DNA of 64,000 nt from Pararcticibacter amylolyticus (lineage in GTDB: Bacteria > Bacteroidota > Bacteroidia > Sphingobacteriales > Sphingobacteriaceae): assembly GCF_003130405.1 (NCBI RefSeq), contig NZ_QEAS01000007.1, positions 157,536 to 221,535 on the forward strand. The letters are read 5' to 3'. The notes beneath the pieces were generated by a model. The model searched no databases. It saw only the letters and a list, made by a program, of their open reading frames with translations, and was not told where the DNA came from. A program made the position numbers and the translations under genes. The number at the start of each line of letters is the position of its first letter. Position 1 is the stretch's first letter. Below, one piece after another: positions 17,127 to 24,486 of the stretch.

Positions 17127-17351
17127 TTAATTAAATGCGGAAACCAGCAGGTAAAGGCAGTACGCCCCGAAACCTAGGCTGAACAGTACGAGCAGCCATA
17201 GCCAGTTTTTAGCCGTTAGACCGGCCGTTTTGCCGTTTAGCCATTCTGCCAGTCGGCATTGGGTTTGGCGGATGCGGCCTGCGATGCGGTCAGCCAGGGC
17301 TTCCTGCTTAGGCGTTAGCTTATCCGCTGTGCCTTTTGCGAATAGCTTCAT
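17127..17351 (-). CDS. Small membrane protein, TraL position
   Basis: 74 residues: a basic cytoplasmic N-terminus and one transmembrane helix (about 48-70, NWLWLLVLFSLGFGAYCLYLLV). It occupies the traL slot between traK and traM and overlaps the traK stop by 4 bp. The TraL assignment rests on synteny and topology. Confidence 0.65.
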   Translation of the reverse strand: MKLFAKGTADKLTPKQEALADRIAGRIRQTQCRLAEWLNGKTAGLTAKNWLWLLVLFSLGFGAYCLYLLVSAFN

Positions 17352-17971
17352 TGTTTAGCGGCGTTAGGGTTTACGTCCTGGTTAAGCAAGGTTTCCCATT
17401 TTTGAATGAGAAAACCGTGCGGGTTGTTATCAGAGCGGCTGACGTTGCGCAACCATCCCTGCGTGACAAGCTTGCGAGTGACTGCTGTACTTGAGCGTAT
17501 CAGTTTTTGGGTAGCATAACACCTGAAATGATATGGGTATTCGCTGATGTCCAGTTGGATACTGTCTATGCTGATCTCCTGGGAGATATTTGCCGAGATG
17601 ATATTATTATAATAGCCCTGCTCTTTCAGATTTTCATAGTTTTTGCGGGCGCTTTCATCGGCCAGGTTCAGTGCCTTGCCCATGTTGGCCTGTATCACTT
17701 TCTCGTCAGGGTCTAGGGTAAAGAACCAGTGGTGGAACATACCAATATGGTCGCGTGCCTCTACCGCCACGTTGTCCTTTCTTTCAGCCGAAAATGCTTC
17801 CAATGCCTTACCGTTCGCCAGGATATAGATCTTGCCCTGCACGGTCTTCACCATATCAAAACTGGTATAAACCGCAAAGCCGGAAATCAGTATACAGGCC
17901 ACGACAAGGAAAAGGCTGAACCTTTTGATGTGCTGGAAAGCGGTATCGATGTTCTTAAGTTGTGTGAACAT
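17348..17971 (-). CDS. traK: Conjugative transposon protein TraK (VirB8-like)
   Basis: 207 residues. It has an N-terminal transmembrane helix (about 17-37), then the periplasmic domain with the family's GMFHHWFFTLDPDEKVI and the C-terminal LIRSSTAVTRKLVTQGWLRNVSRSDNNPHGFLI block. Assembly factor of the inner-membrane pore. It lies 3 bp after traJ and is translationally coupled to the TraL-like gene. Confidence 0.9.
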   Translation of the reverse strand: MFTQLKNIDTAFQHIKRFSLFLVVACILISGFAVYTSFDMVKTVQGKIYILANGKALEAFSAERKDNVAVEARDHIGMFHHWFFTLDPDEKVIQANMGKALNLADESARKNYENLKEQGYYNNIISANISQEISIDSIQLDISEYPYHFRCYATQKLIRSSTAVTRKLVTQGWLRNVSRSDNNPHGFLIQKWETLLNQDVNPNAAKQ

Positions 17972-17974
17972 AGT

Positions 17975-19156
17975 TTATCCTTTCAATTTGTCTTTTAAAT
18001 AATTATTTTGGTCGCCGCCTGCCTTGTCGGTGTTCATCCTGCGCCAGGCATCGCCCATCGCATCGGCCACCATGCCACCTGCGGCTATCCCGGTGTTCGC
18101 GGCAGTGGAACTTCCACCTACGACAAGCATGTTTACCTTTTGCAGCATTGCATTGCCACCGCCTGCATGGACGATATAATTCGCCACGTTCGGCACGGTG
18201 AAATAGCCGACAATGCCGATGACCATAAAAACGAGATACCCAACATCTGTGGGCGAAAAGAACGTATCGCCCGCCTGCCCGATCTGGCTCAAATCGATTT
18301 TGAGCATGTTTTCCTGTATCTTCCCCAGTATGGCACCGAAGATATTGGCGACGGGCAGCCACATGAAAATGTTGATATAACGCGCTAGCCAAACGGTCAG
18401 GGTATGTTGGAACCCATCATAAACTGCAAAGCCAAATACCAACGGCCCGAGTATGGCCATGACGATCAGGTAAAAGGTACGTACTGTATTGATACACAAG
18501 GCCGCCGCTGCGAAGAGTACCTGCAACACTTCCGACATCCACTGTTTGATAGAGTTCTTAAAGTTGTAGGCATTGCGGTCAAGCCAAAACTTAATATCAT
18601 TGCCGACGCCCTCGAACATACCCTCTTTTTCTCTATTGGGGTCTTTTGGATGTGTGTAGCGATACCATTTATTTTCGTCACCATTGCCGGTTTCCCCAAT
18701 ATACATTTGCCAATGGGTGCTTTTTTTAATGGCTTCTTCTTTTTGTTTCAGCAATGCGGCTATCGCTTTATCACTATCACGAACCATGCCGCCCGTAGCC
18801 GAAACAACGGGTTGGAGTACGCCGTTCAGTACCCCGATGACCATCGGAAAAAGAATAATGGCCAGACCCAAAGCGAATGGCCGTAACAGCGGGTAAAAGT
18901 CAACCGGCTCGGCATTGGCAATGTGCCGCCATACCCTTGAAGCAATGTACCACAGCGCCCCGAACCCGGCCAAACCTCGCGCTACACCGATCAGTTTGGA
19001 ACATAAGGGCATCATATCCCGGTAGACCTGATCGAGTACAGGCTGCAAGCCCGTAATACTACCTGCCATACCATTACCACTTTGCGCAAAGGAAATAACA
19101 GGCAAAAGCATGGCTAAGAGTGCGATAAAAGCACCCAAAAAAATTGTCTTTCTCAT
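17975..19156 (-). CDS. traJ: Conjugative transposon protein TraJ (VirB6-like)
   Basis: 393 residues. It has a signal-like N-terminus (MRKTIFLGAFIALLAMLLPVISFAQ), then several transmembrane helices (around 55-130, 210-260 and 300-350) with the TraJ motif FGFAVYDGFQHTLTVWLARYIN. Forms the inner-membrane channel. The C-terminus is Gly/Ala-rich. Located 6 bp after the last TraI paralogue. Confidence 0.9.
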   Translation of the reverse strand: MRKTIFLGAFIALLAMLLPVISFAQSGNGMAGSITGLQPVLDQVYRDMMPLCSKLIGVARGLAGFGALWYIASRVWRHIANAEPVDFYPLLRPFALGLAIILFPMVIGVLNGVLQPVVSATGGMVRDSDKAIAALLKQKEEAIKKSTHWQMYIGETGNGDENKWYRYTHPKDPNREKEGMFEGVGNDIKFWLDRNAYNFKNSIKQWMSEVLQVLFAAAALCINTVRTFYLIVMAILGPLVFGFAVYDGFQHTLTVWLARYINIFMWLPVANIFGAILGKIQENMLKIDLSQIGQAGDTFFSPTDVGYLVFMVIGIVGYFTVPNVANYIVHAGGGNAMLQKVNMLVVGGSSTAANTGIAAGGMVADAMGDAWRRMNTDKAGGDQNNYLKDKLKG

Positions 19157-19162
19157 AAGCCG

Positions 19163-19807
19163 TTAGTTTTTGTTAAAGTAATTGTCCACGCCTTGCAGGT
19201 CTGCTTTCTCCCGCGTTCGCTGGATGCTGAGCATCCCGGTTTCCCGGTTGAACGAGCGCAAAAAAGTCAGTTTGTCCAGGGTATCATCATAAATCCGGTC
19301 AATGGCCTGTAGCCGTTCGTCATCGCTCATGCGCATTTTGCCCGCCGTAATCACCATGAGCAACCGGTCAAGGTTTTGCAGACTTTCATTAAAGAGCTTC
19401 TGATAGACTTTCGACAAGTAATCCAGTTCCGCTACGGAAAAAGAACCACTGCCTGAAAACCGCTTGTAGGCCGATTTGTATTCGGAGAGGATATCGCCCT
19501 GATAGGTGATGATGTCCGCTACCTTGTGGTATCTTCTGACCTCGGGACTGACGAGCATTAAACCATCCAAAAAGACTTCGTGCAGGCTGAAATTGCCCTG
19601 GGCGATGTTCCTGACGGAATTATAGCCGGTGGTTAGAATAGTGTAACCTTTTTTCATATCGCTCAAAATGCTTTTGAGTTGCGATAGCTTTTCCACGTTG
19701 AGCAACAACTGCTGAATTTCCGTGCTTTGCGCTTTCACATCGGGAGAAAAGAGGTTTAGCACCAATACACCACATAAGCTGACCCATAATATTTTCATCC
19801 TATTCAT
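19163..19807 (-). CDS. TraI-family paralogue (third of three)
   Basis: 214 residues with a signal peptide (…LFSPDVKAQ). The core ESLQNLDRLLMVITAGKMRMSDDERLQAIDRIYDD and the end TGMLSIQRTREKADLQG match the other two paralogues upstream. Its start overlaps the preceding gene by 8 bp. Periplasmic conjugation protein of unknown biochemical role. Confidence 0.7.
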   Translation of the reverse strand: MNRMKILWVSLCGVLVLNLFSPDVKAQSTEIQQLLLNVEKLSQLKSILSDMKKGYTILTTGYNSVRNIAQGNFSLHEVFLDGLMLVSPEVRRYHKVADIITYQGDILSEYKSAYKRFSGSGSFSVAELDYLSKVYQKLFNESLQNLDRLLMVITAGKMRMSDDERLQAIDRIYDDTLDKLTFLRSFNRETGMLSIQRTREKADLQGVDNYFNKN

Positions 19808-20432
19808 GATACCTCCTTAACTGGCTGGTCGACCTTTTTTCGGCTTCCTGCAATCGCAAAAACAGATCGGCCTTATTATAAAAATCCTGCGTAAAAGCTG
19901 ATTTGTCCTGCATAGCGTCAAAAATCTGGTTCAACCGTTTGATCCGTTCATCATCGGTCATTTCTGCTTTTCCCGAAGTGATGACCAAATACAACTGTTC
20001 CAGGTCGTTAAGGCACTCGTTGATTACGCCCGCCTTGACATCCAGCACATATTCAAGATGTTCGCCGCTAAACCCGCTGGCCAAACCATTGAATGTTTTA
20101 AGTATATCCAACTGCATGGAGATGATCTCTGCGATTCGTACATCATTTCGGATAGCTGGCGATACCTTTTTTAGCTCCGTAATAAATAGTTCATGTAGCT
20201 TAAATTCGCCGTTAGTGATATCGCGGATCGTAGATAAACCCGTTCCCGCAATTTCATAGCCCTTCTTCGCATAACCTAGATACACCTGCAAAGCGGCGAT
20301 CTGCTCGATCAGGTATTTCTTCTGCGTTTTCTTTTGGCTCCACCATTCGGCAAAGGTCTGTGCCTGAAGGCTGAGAGATGCCAATAACAACAAGCAGCAA
20401 ACCGGAATAATTTTAATTGATTTCATACACAT
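19800..20432 (-). CDS. TraI-family paralogue (second of three)
   Basis: About 210 residues; the start may be the first or third codon (MCMKSIK), both within the end of the upstream gene. Signal peptide IIPVCCLLLLASLSLQAQ. The core NECLNDLEQLYLVITSGKAEMTDDERIKRLNQIFDAM aligns with its neighbours, but the SIQRAR block is degenerate (LFLRLQEAEKR). Periplasmic conjugation protein, function not defined. Confidence 0.7.
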   Translation of the reverse strand: MCMKSIKIIPVCCLLLLASLSLQAQTFAEWWSQKKTQKKYLIEQIAALQVYLGYAKKGYEIAGTGLSTIRDITNGEFKLHELFITELKKVSPAIRNDVRIAEIISMQLDILKTFNGLASGFSGEHLEYVLDVKAGVINECLNDLEQLYLVITSGKAEMTDDERIKRLNQIFDAMQDKSAFTQDFYNKADLFLRLQEAEKRSTSQLRRYHE

Positions 20433-21114
20433 GCTTTAAGGTTTTTACTTCCAGTTCAGAACGGGCACGCTGTATGGACAGCGTAATGTTCTGCTGGTTG
20501 AACTGTTTGAGGTCGGCATAATTCTGCTCCATTTTGCCCCAAGCCTCATCGATCAGCTCCAGGCGTTTGGCATCGGACATCTGCGTTCTAAAGGAGTTGA
20601 TGACGATAAAGATCTGATCCAGGTTTTTTAGGCTCTCCTCTAAAATCCCTTTGTACACCTCTTCGATATGCGACAGTTCATCTGCTGAAAAGTGCTTATC
20701 CCTGCGGAAAAGACTGGCTGCCCACTGATATTCCCTGACGATCTCGGCCTGTGTACCGGTCAGGTCTTTGATACGCTGGTAGGTGCTGATCACGGCTTTC
20801 ACCTTTTGCAGTTCCTCATAATACCCGCTATAAAGTTTCTTTTGCCTTTCCGTCCAGTCGGATATTTCCGTCAGCTTGAATTTGGACAACTGATTTTCAA
20901 CCACCTTTTGCGCGTTCTGCAACCAGATGGTCTGGTTTTGCAGGCGCTGTACCTTCAGGTCAATGGCCTTGATCACTTTTTTGATACCGGCCTTAATGAC
21001 CTCGGCAATGATCAGTTGCGCATTGGCACCGGTTGGCAGAGCGACCAGCACGGTCGTGCCGCTGAGCGACAGCACGACCATATAAGTTTTTAATACTTTT
21101 TTTAATGTTTTCAT
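20413..21114 (-). CDS. traI: Conjugative transposon protein TraI (first of three paralogues)
   Basis: 233 residues with a signal peptide ending near ANAQ (residue 32). This copy is closest to the canonical TraI of Bacteroidetes elements: AEVIKAGIKKVIKAIDLKVQRLQNQTIWLQNAQK, ISDWTERQKKLY, and LKQFNQQNITLSIQRARSE. It is a periplasmic component of unknown function and starts the triplicated run that ends at traJ. Confidence 0.8.
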   Translation of the reverse strand: MKTLKKVLKTYMVVLSLSGTTVLVALPTGANAQLIIAEVIKAGIKKVIKAIDLKVQRLQNQTIWLQNAQKVVENQLSKFKLTEISDWTERQKKLYSGYYEELQKVKAVISTYQRIKDLTGTQAEIVREYQWAASLFRRDKHFSADELSHIEEVYKGILEESLKNLDQIFIVINSFRTQMSDAKRLELIDEAWGKMEQNYADLKQFNQQNITLSIQRARSELEVKTLKHVYEIN

Positions 21115-21129
21115 ACTTAGATAATAGGG

Positions 21130-21540
21130 TCAGGGGATGCGCCTGTAAAGGCTGTTCTCTAACAGCAGGCCATCCGCACTAAAGCGGATCAACCTGCCTT
21201 TTTGCTGTCCGGTCATGACCTTTTGTTCAGGATCGTAGATCGCTTTCCATTCTTCAGATTCCAGGATCAGTTTCCCGGGCTTACCGCTTTCATTGAGCAT
21301 TCTAATGCCGGTCTTCCGGCGGATGATATAGTTTTCTTCCTGTATCTTTTCTACTGCCAGGGTATCGCTGGCGATACTGAACTCGCTTTTGGCCTGGTTC
21401 ACATAGGTACCGCTGAAGGCAACCTGCGGATGGCGCTGGCAACCACCGAATAAGCTCATGGCCAAGCCAAAAAGGATAATAAAAACAGCACACCACTTTA
21501 GTGAACTGTCTGTTTTCAATGTTGAACTCCACATAATCAA
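21130..21540 (-). CDS. Putative lipoprotein in the tra operon
   Basis: 136 residues. A hydrophobic signal segment ends in a lipobox-like LFGGC (Cys about 34), followed by a small beta-rich domain. It sits between traG and the TraI run, so it may be a pore-associated outer- or inner-membrane lipoprotein. No named family. Confidence 0.6.
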   Translation of the reverse strand: MIMWSSTLKTDSSLKWCAVFIILFGLAMSLFGGCQRHPQVAFSGTYVNQAKSEFSIASDTLAVEKIQEENYIIRRKTGIRMLNESGKPGKLILESEEWKAIYDPEQKVMTGQQKGRLIRFSADGLLLENSLYRRIP

Positions 21541-21563
21541 TTGGTTTTAGTGAATAAATCTGT

Positions 21564-24044
21564 TTACAATGCTTCGTCTCCGTTACGGAGCTGGGCCGCC
21601 AGTGCGGCGACCCCACGGGATATGTCGCCGTACTTGGCGGCGTATTCCTGAACTTTCATTTTCTCCCTTTCTTCGGTGGTGTATACCAAATATTCTTCGA
21701 GCGAAACCTCTGTGCGGTAAACCTTGGAATGGCTGGTGCCGAGCGATATAAAAACCTCTTTGTACTTCAGTTTGGGATCGTTGGCTTTGTTCATGGAAAG
21801 GATCTGCGTTTTTTCCGTTTCGCTGAAACCGAGCATGGCCTGTACCTCGTCAAACTTGTTCTGGTACTTGCTCTGATCCAGCAGGATTTTACAGTCGGCA
21901 CTACCGATAATGGCCTTTTTGACAATGGGCGAGCTGATAATGTCTTCGATCTCCTGCGTGACCACGACCGCCTCCCCAAAGAACTTACGGACGGTTTTAA
22001 ACAAATATTGAATGTACCCGCCCATGCTCTCTTTGGCAATGCTCTTCCAGGCTTCTTCCAAAAGCAAGACTTTACGGATACCCTTCAGCTTACGCATCTT
22101 GGAGATAAACATCTCCATAATGATGATGGTCAAGACCGGAAATAATATGGGATGGTCTTTACACTGGTCAATTTCAAAAATCACCAGTCGCTGTTGTAGG
22201 AGGTCAAGGTTTTCCGTGGCATTCAGCAGGTAGTCGAACTCTCCACCCTTATAATAAGGGTTCAGCACATAGAGAAAATTCTCGACATCGAAATGGCGCG
22301 TCTGGACTTTTCCATCTTCCAATACCTGTAAGTATTCCTGCATCAGGAAATCGTAGAAAGAATTAAAGCAGGGAAATATTTCAGGGTGCTTGTCCAGATA
22401 AGCGTAGTATAAGGTCAGTGAATTACTGATCGCCACATATTCCGAGCGGGTAAATTTCTCATCGTCCTTTTTCCAGAGGGTAATGAGCAGGGTTTTGATG
22501 CTTTCCTTTTTTTCGGTATCCAGCACATCGCCTTCGGTGATATAGAAAGGATTGAAACGGATTGGGTTTTCTTCCGAATAGGTAAAATAATAACCCTCCA
22601 CCAGATCACACAAGCCCTTATAACTGTGCCCCACATCGACGATGACCAGATGTGCACCTTGCTCGTAATAGCTTCTCACCAGGTGATTGGTAAAAAAACT
22701 CTTACCGGAACCGGAAGGGCCGATAATAAATTTGTTCCGATTGGTTGTCCAGCCCCGTTTCATGGGTTCGTCCGAAATGTCCACATGCACCGGATAGCCC
22801 GAATTGCGTTCGGCCAGTCGAATACCAAAAGGAGATAAGGAACTGCGGTAATTGGTTTCCATGTTCAGGAAACAACAGGCCTGTTCTGCAAACGTGTCAA
22901 AAGTATCGCCCATCGGGAAATCCCCTGCATTGCCGGGGATGCCCGCAAACCAAATTTGTGCCGCGCCATCGGTTTCCTGTTTGCAGACCGCATCCATTGC
23001 CGCCATTGCCGAACCTACTTTGTTCTTCAGTTCTGCCGTGTCCTCGATATTGTCCGCCCAACATAGCACGTTGAAATGTGCCTTGACGGGCAGCTTTTGC
23101 GTGGTAATGGCTTCATTCAAAAAGTCGTTGCAGGCATCCCGCGATATCGCATTTTCCCGCGAGTAGGCAGAAAGCGATTGCAGCCGCAATTTTTTGGCTT
23201 CCAGTTCTTTAATCGTCTTCTGGCCGTCGCCGATAAACAGGTATTGGCAGTAGATATGATTACAGTCCAGCAGCTGTCCCAACGGCGAAGCGAAACCGAC
23301 ACTGAATTTGGTCTTGTCGGTAGAATACCTATCGTAATTGATACGGCTGCCACAAAAAGCGGGCAGATCCTCCGCATCAGATAATGCATAAAGTTCGATC
23401 TGTTTATCGCCGATACGAATACCATCCCTGATATGTACGTCCCTGATCATAGGCTGTTTGTGCCTACCGAGCAAAAAGCAATACCGTTCTAAAATACCGG
23501 CCTCGCCAGCTGTCCCGGCGAGTTCATCGTCTGTCAATCGCTGCAACCCGAGCAACCCACTATCAAGCAGTATCCGTTCAAACTGCCCACAGGCAGATAA
23601 AAAGGTTTTGTAACGGCGCTCATCCTTTACCTGTACCGGTGCTACGGATTTCCGCAATATGCCGGAATAAGAAGACGATGATGCCCTGCGGTTTGCAGGT
23701 TGTTGGGTTAAAAAGATAAAACATTCATGTTCCAAATAAGGCCGCTCATTGAAATGTCGTTCCGATGCACGGGACAACACTTCATGGTCACCAAATGCCT
23801 GCTTACTGAAATCGGCCTGCACCTTGCCACGAAGGAACCAATCTATCTTTTGCAGGATACTACCGGGCGGCAATACCCGTACCGCTTTCACAAAAGCCAG
23901 GTGCAATGCCTCGAACTGATCAGCGGACAGCGTGCCTGTCTCGGGCAGGGTCACTTTGAAACCGATCGTTAAGTCCCCTTGCATGGAAACCATAGACCCG
24001 TTTTCGACCTTCCAGATTGGCAAAATATTTTCCATACCGATCAT
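21564..24044 (-). CDS. traG: Conjugation ATPase TraG (VirB4-like)
   Basis: 826 residues. Walker A GPSGSGKS near residue 450, Walker B KVLLLEEAWKSIAKESMGGYIQYLFKTVRKF near 666-690 (shown in family form), and the usual VirB4 tail DPKLKYKEVFISLGTSHSKVYRTEVS. It powers pilus/pore assembly on the inner membrane. It overlaps the traF stop by 4 bp (ATGA). M1 or M4 could be the start. Confidence 0.93.
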   Translation of the reverse strand: MIGMENILPIWKVENGSMVSMQGDLTIGFKVTLPETGTLSADQFEALHLAFVKAVRVLPPGSILQKIDWFLRGKVQADFSKQAFGDHEVLSRASERHFNERPYLEHECFIFLTQQPANRRASSSSYSGILRKSVAPVQVKDERRYKTFLSACGQFERILLDSGLLGLQRLTDDELAGTAGEAGILERYCFLLGRHKQPMIRDVHIRDGIRIGDKQIELYALSDAEDLPAFCGSRINYDRYSTDKTKFSVGFASPLGQLLDCNHIYCQYLFIGDGQKTIKELEAKKLRLQSLSAYSRENAISRDACNDFLNEAITTQKLPVKAHFNVLCWADNIEDTAELKNKVGSAMAAMDAVCKQETDGAAQIWFAGIPGNAGDFPMGDTFDTFAEQACCFLNMETNYRSSLSPFGIRLAERNSGYPVHVDISDEPMKRGWTTNRNKFIIGPSGSGKSFFTNHLVRSYYEQGAHLVIVDVGHSYKGLCDLVEGYYFTYSEENPIRFNPFYITEGDVLDTEKKESIKTLLITLWKKDDEKFTRSEYVAISNSLTLYYAYLDKHPEIFPCFNSFYDFLMQEYLQVLEDGKVQTRHFDVENFLYVLNPYYKGGEFDYLLNATENLDLLQQRLVIFEIDQCKDHPILFPVLTIIIMEMFISKMRKLKGIRKVLLLEEAWKSIAKESMGGYIQYLFKTVRKFFGEAVVVTQEIEDIISSPIVKKAIIGSADCKILLDQSKYQNKFDEVQAMLGFSETEKTQILSMNKANDPKLKYKEVFISLGTSHSKVYRTEVSLEEYLVYTTEEREKMKVQEYAAKYGDISRGVAALAAQLRNGDEAL

Positions 24045-24397
24045 AGGCCAGTCCTCCTGATTAATGACGGGTCGGTTGTATGTACCTTTAGCCTAGTGAA
24101 CAACCGACGGGAACGGAAACTGATATAACGCGGCAAGCCACGCTTGGCAAAATACTTCTCCAGTCCATGCACGCCGAAGCGTTTGGACATACGGGCTACC
24201 AACCAGAACAAGACACTACCCAAACCGAAGATCAGCGGTAACAGGACGTATATCGGCATACCGATCACGTAAAGGATGGCAAAACTGACCAGCAAAGCGA
24301 CCAGTCCGCCTGCAAGCCAGGCAATGTATTGCCCCTGCAAACCTTTAAAAACGATGGGCTTATTGATGCCCTTATTGATCTGATATATTGTACTCAT
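24041..24397 (-). CDS. traF: Conjugative transposon protein TraF (DUF4133)
   Basis: 118 residues from ATG 24397 (MSTIYQINKGINKPIVFKGLQGQYI), the standard DUF4133 opening; a longer frame adds an unrelated leader. Two transmembrane helices (about 27-65) are followed by a basic tail. VirB3-like partner of TraG, with which it overlaps by 4 bp. Confidence 0.88.
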   Translation of the reverse strand: MSTIYQINKGINKPIVFKGLQGQYIAWLAGGLVALLVSFAILYVIGMPIYVLLPLIFGLGSVLFWLVARMSKRFGVHGLEKYFAKRGLPRYISFRSRRLFTRLKVHTTDPSLIRRTGL

Positions 24398-24486
24398 AAA
24401 AAATAGATTAAAGACCGGTACAGGCGAAGCCGATAGCATTCTTGTTCAGCAGGGCACCCGCCCGAACCGGTCAGTTTTAAAAATTG

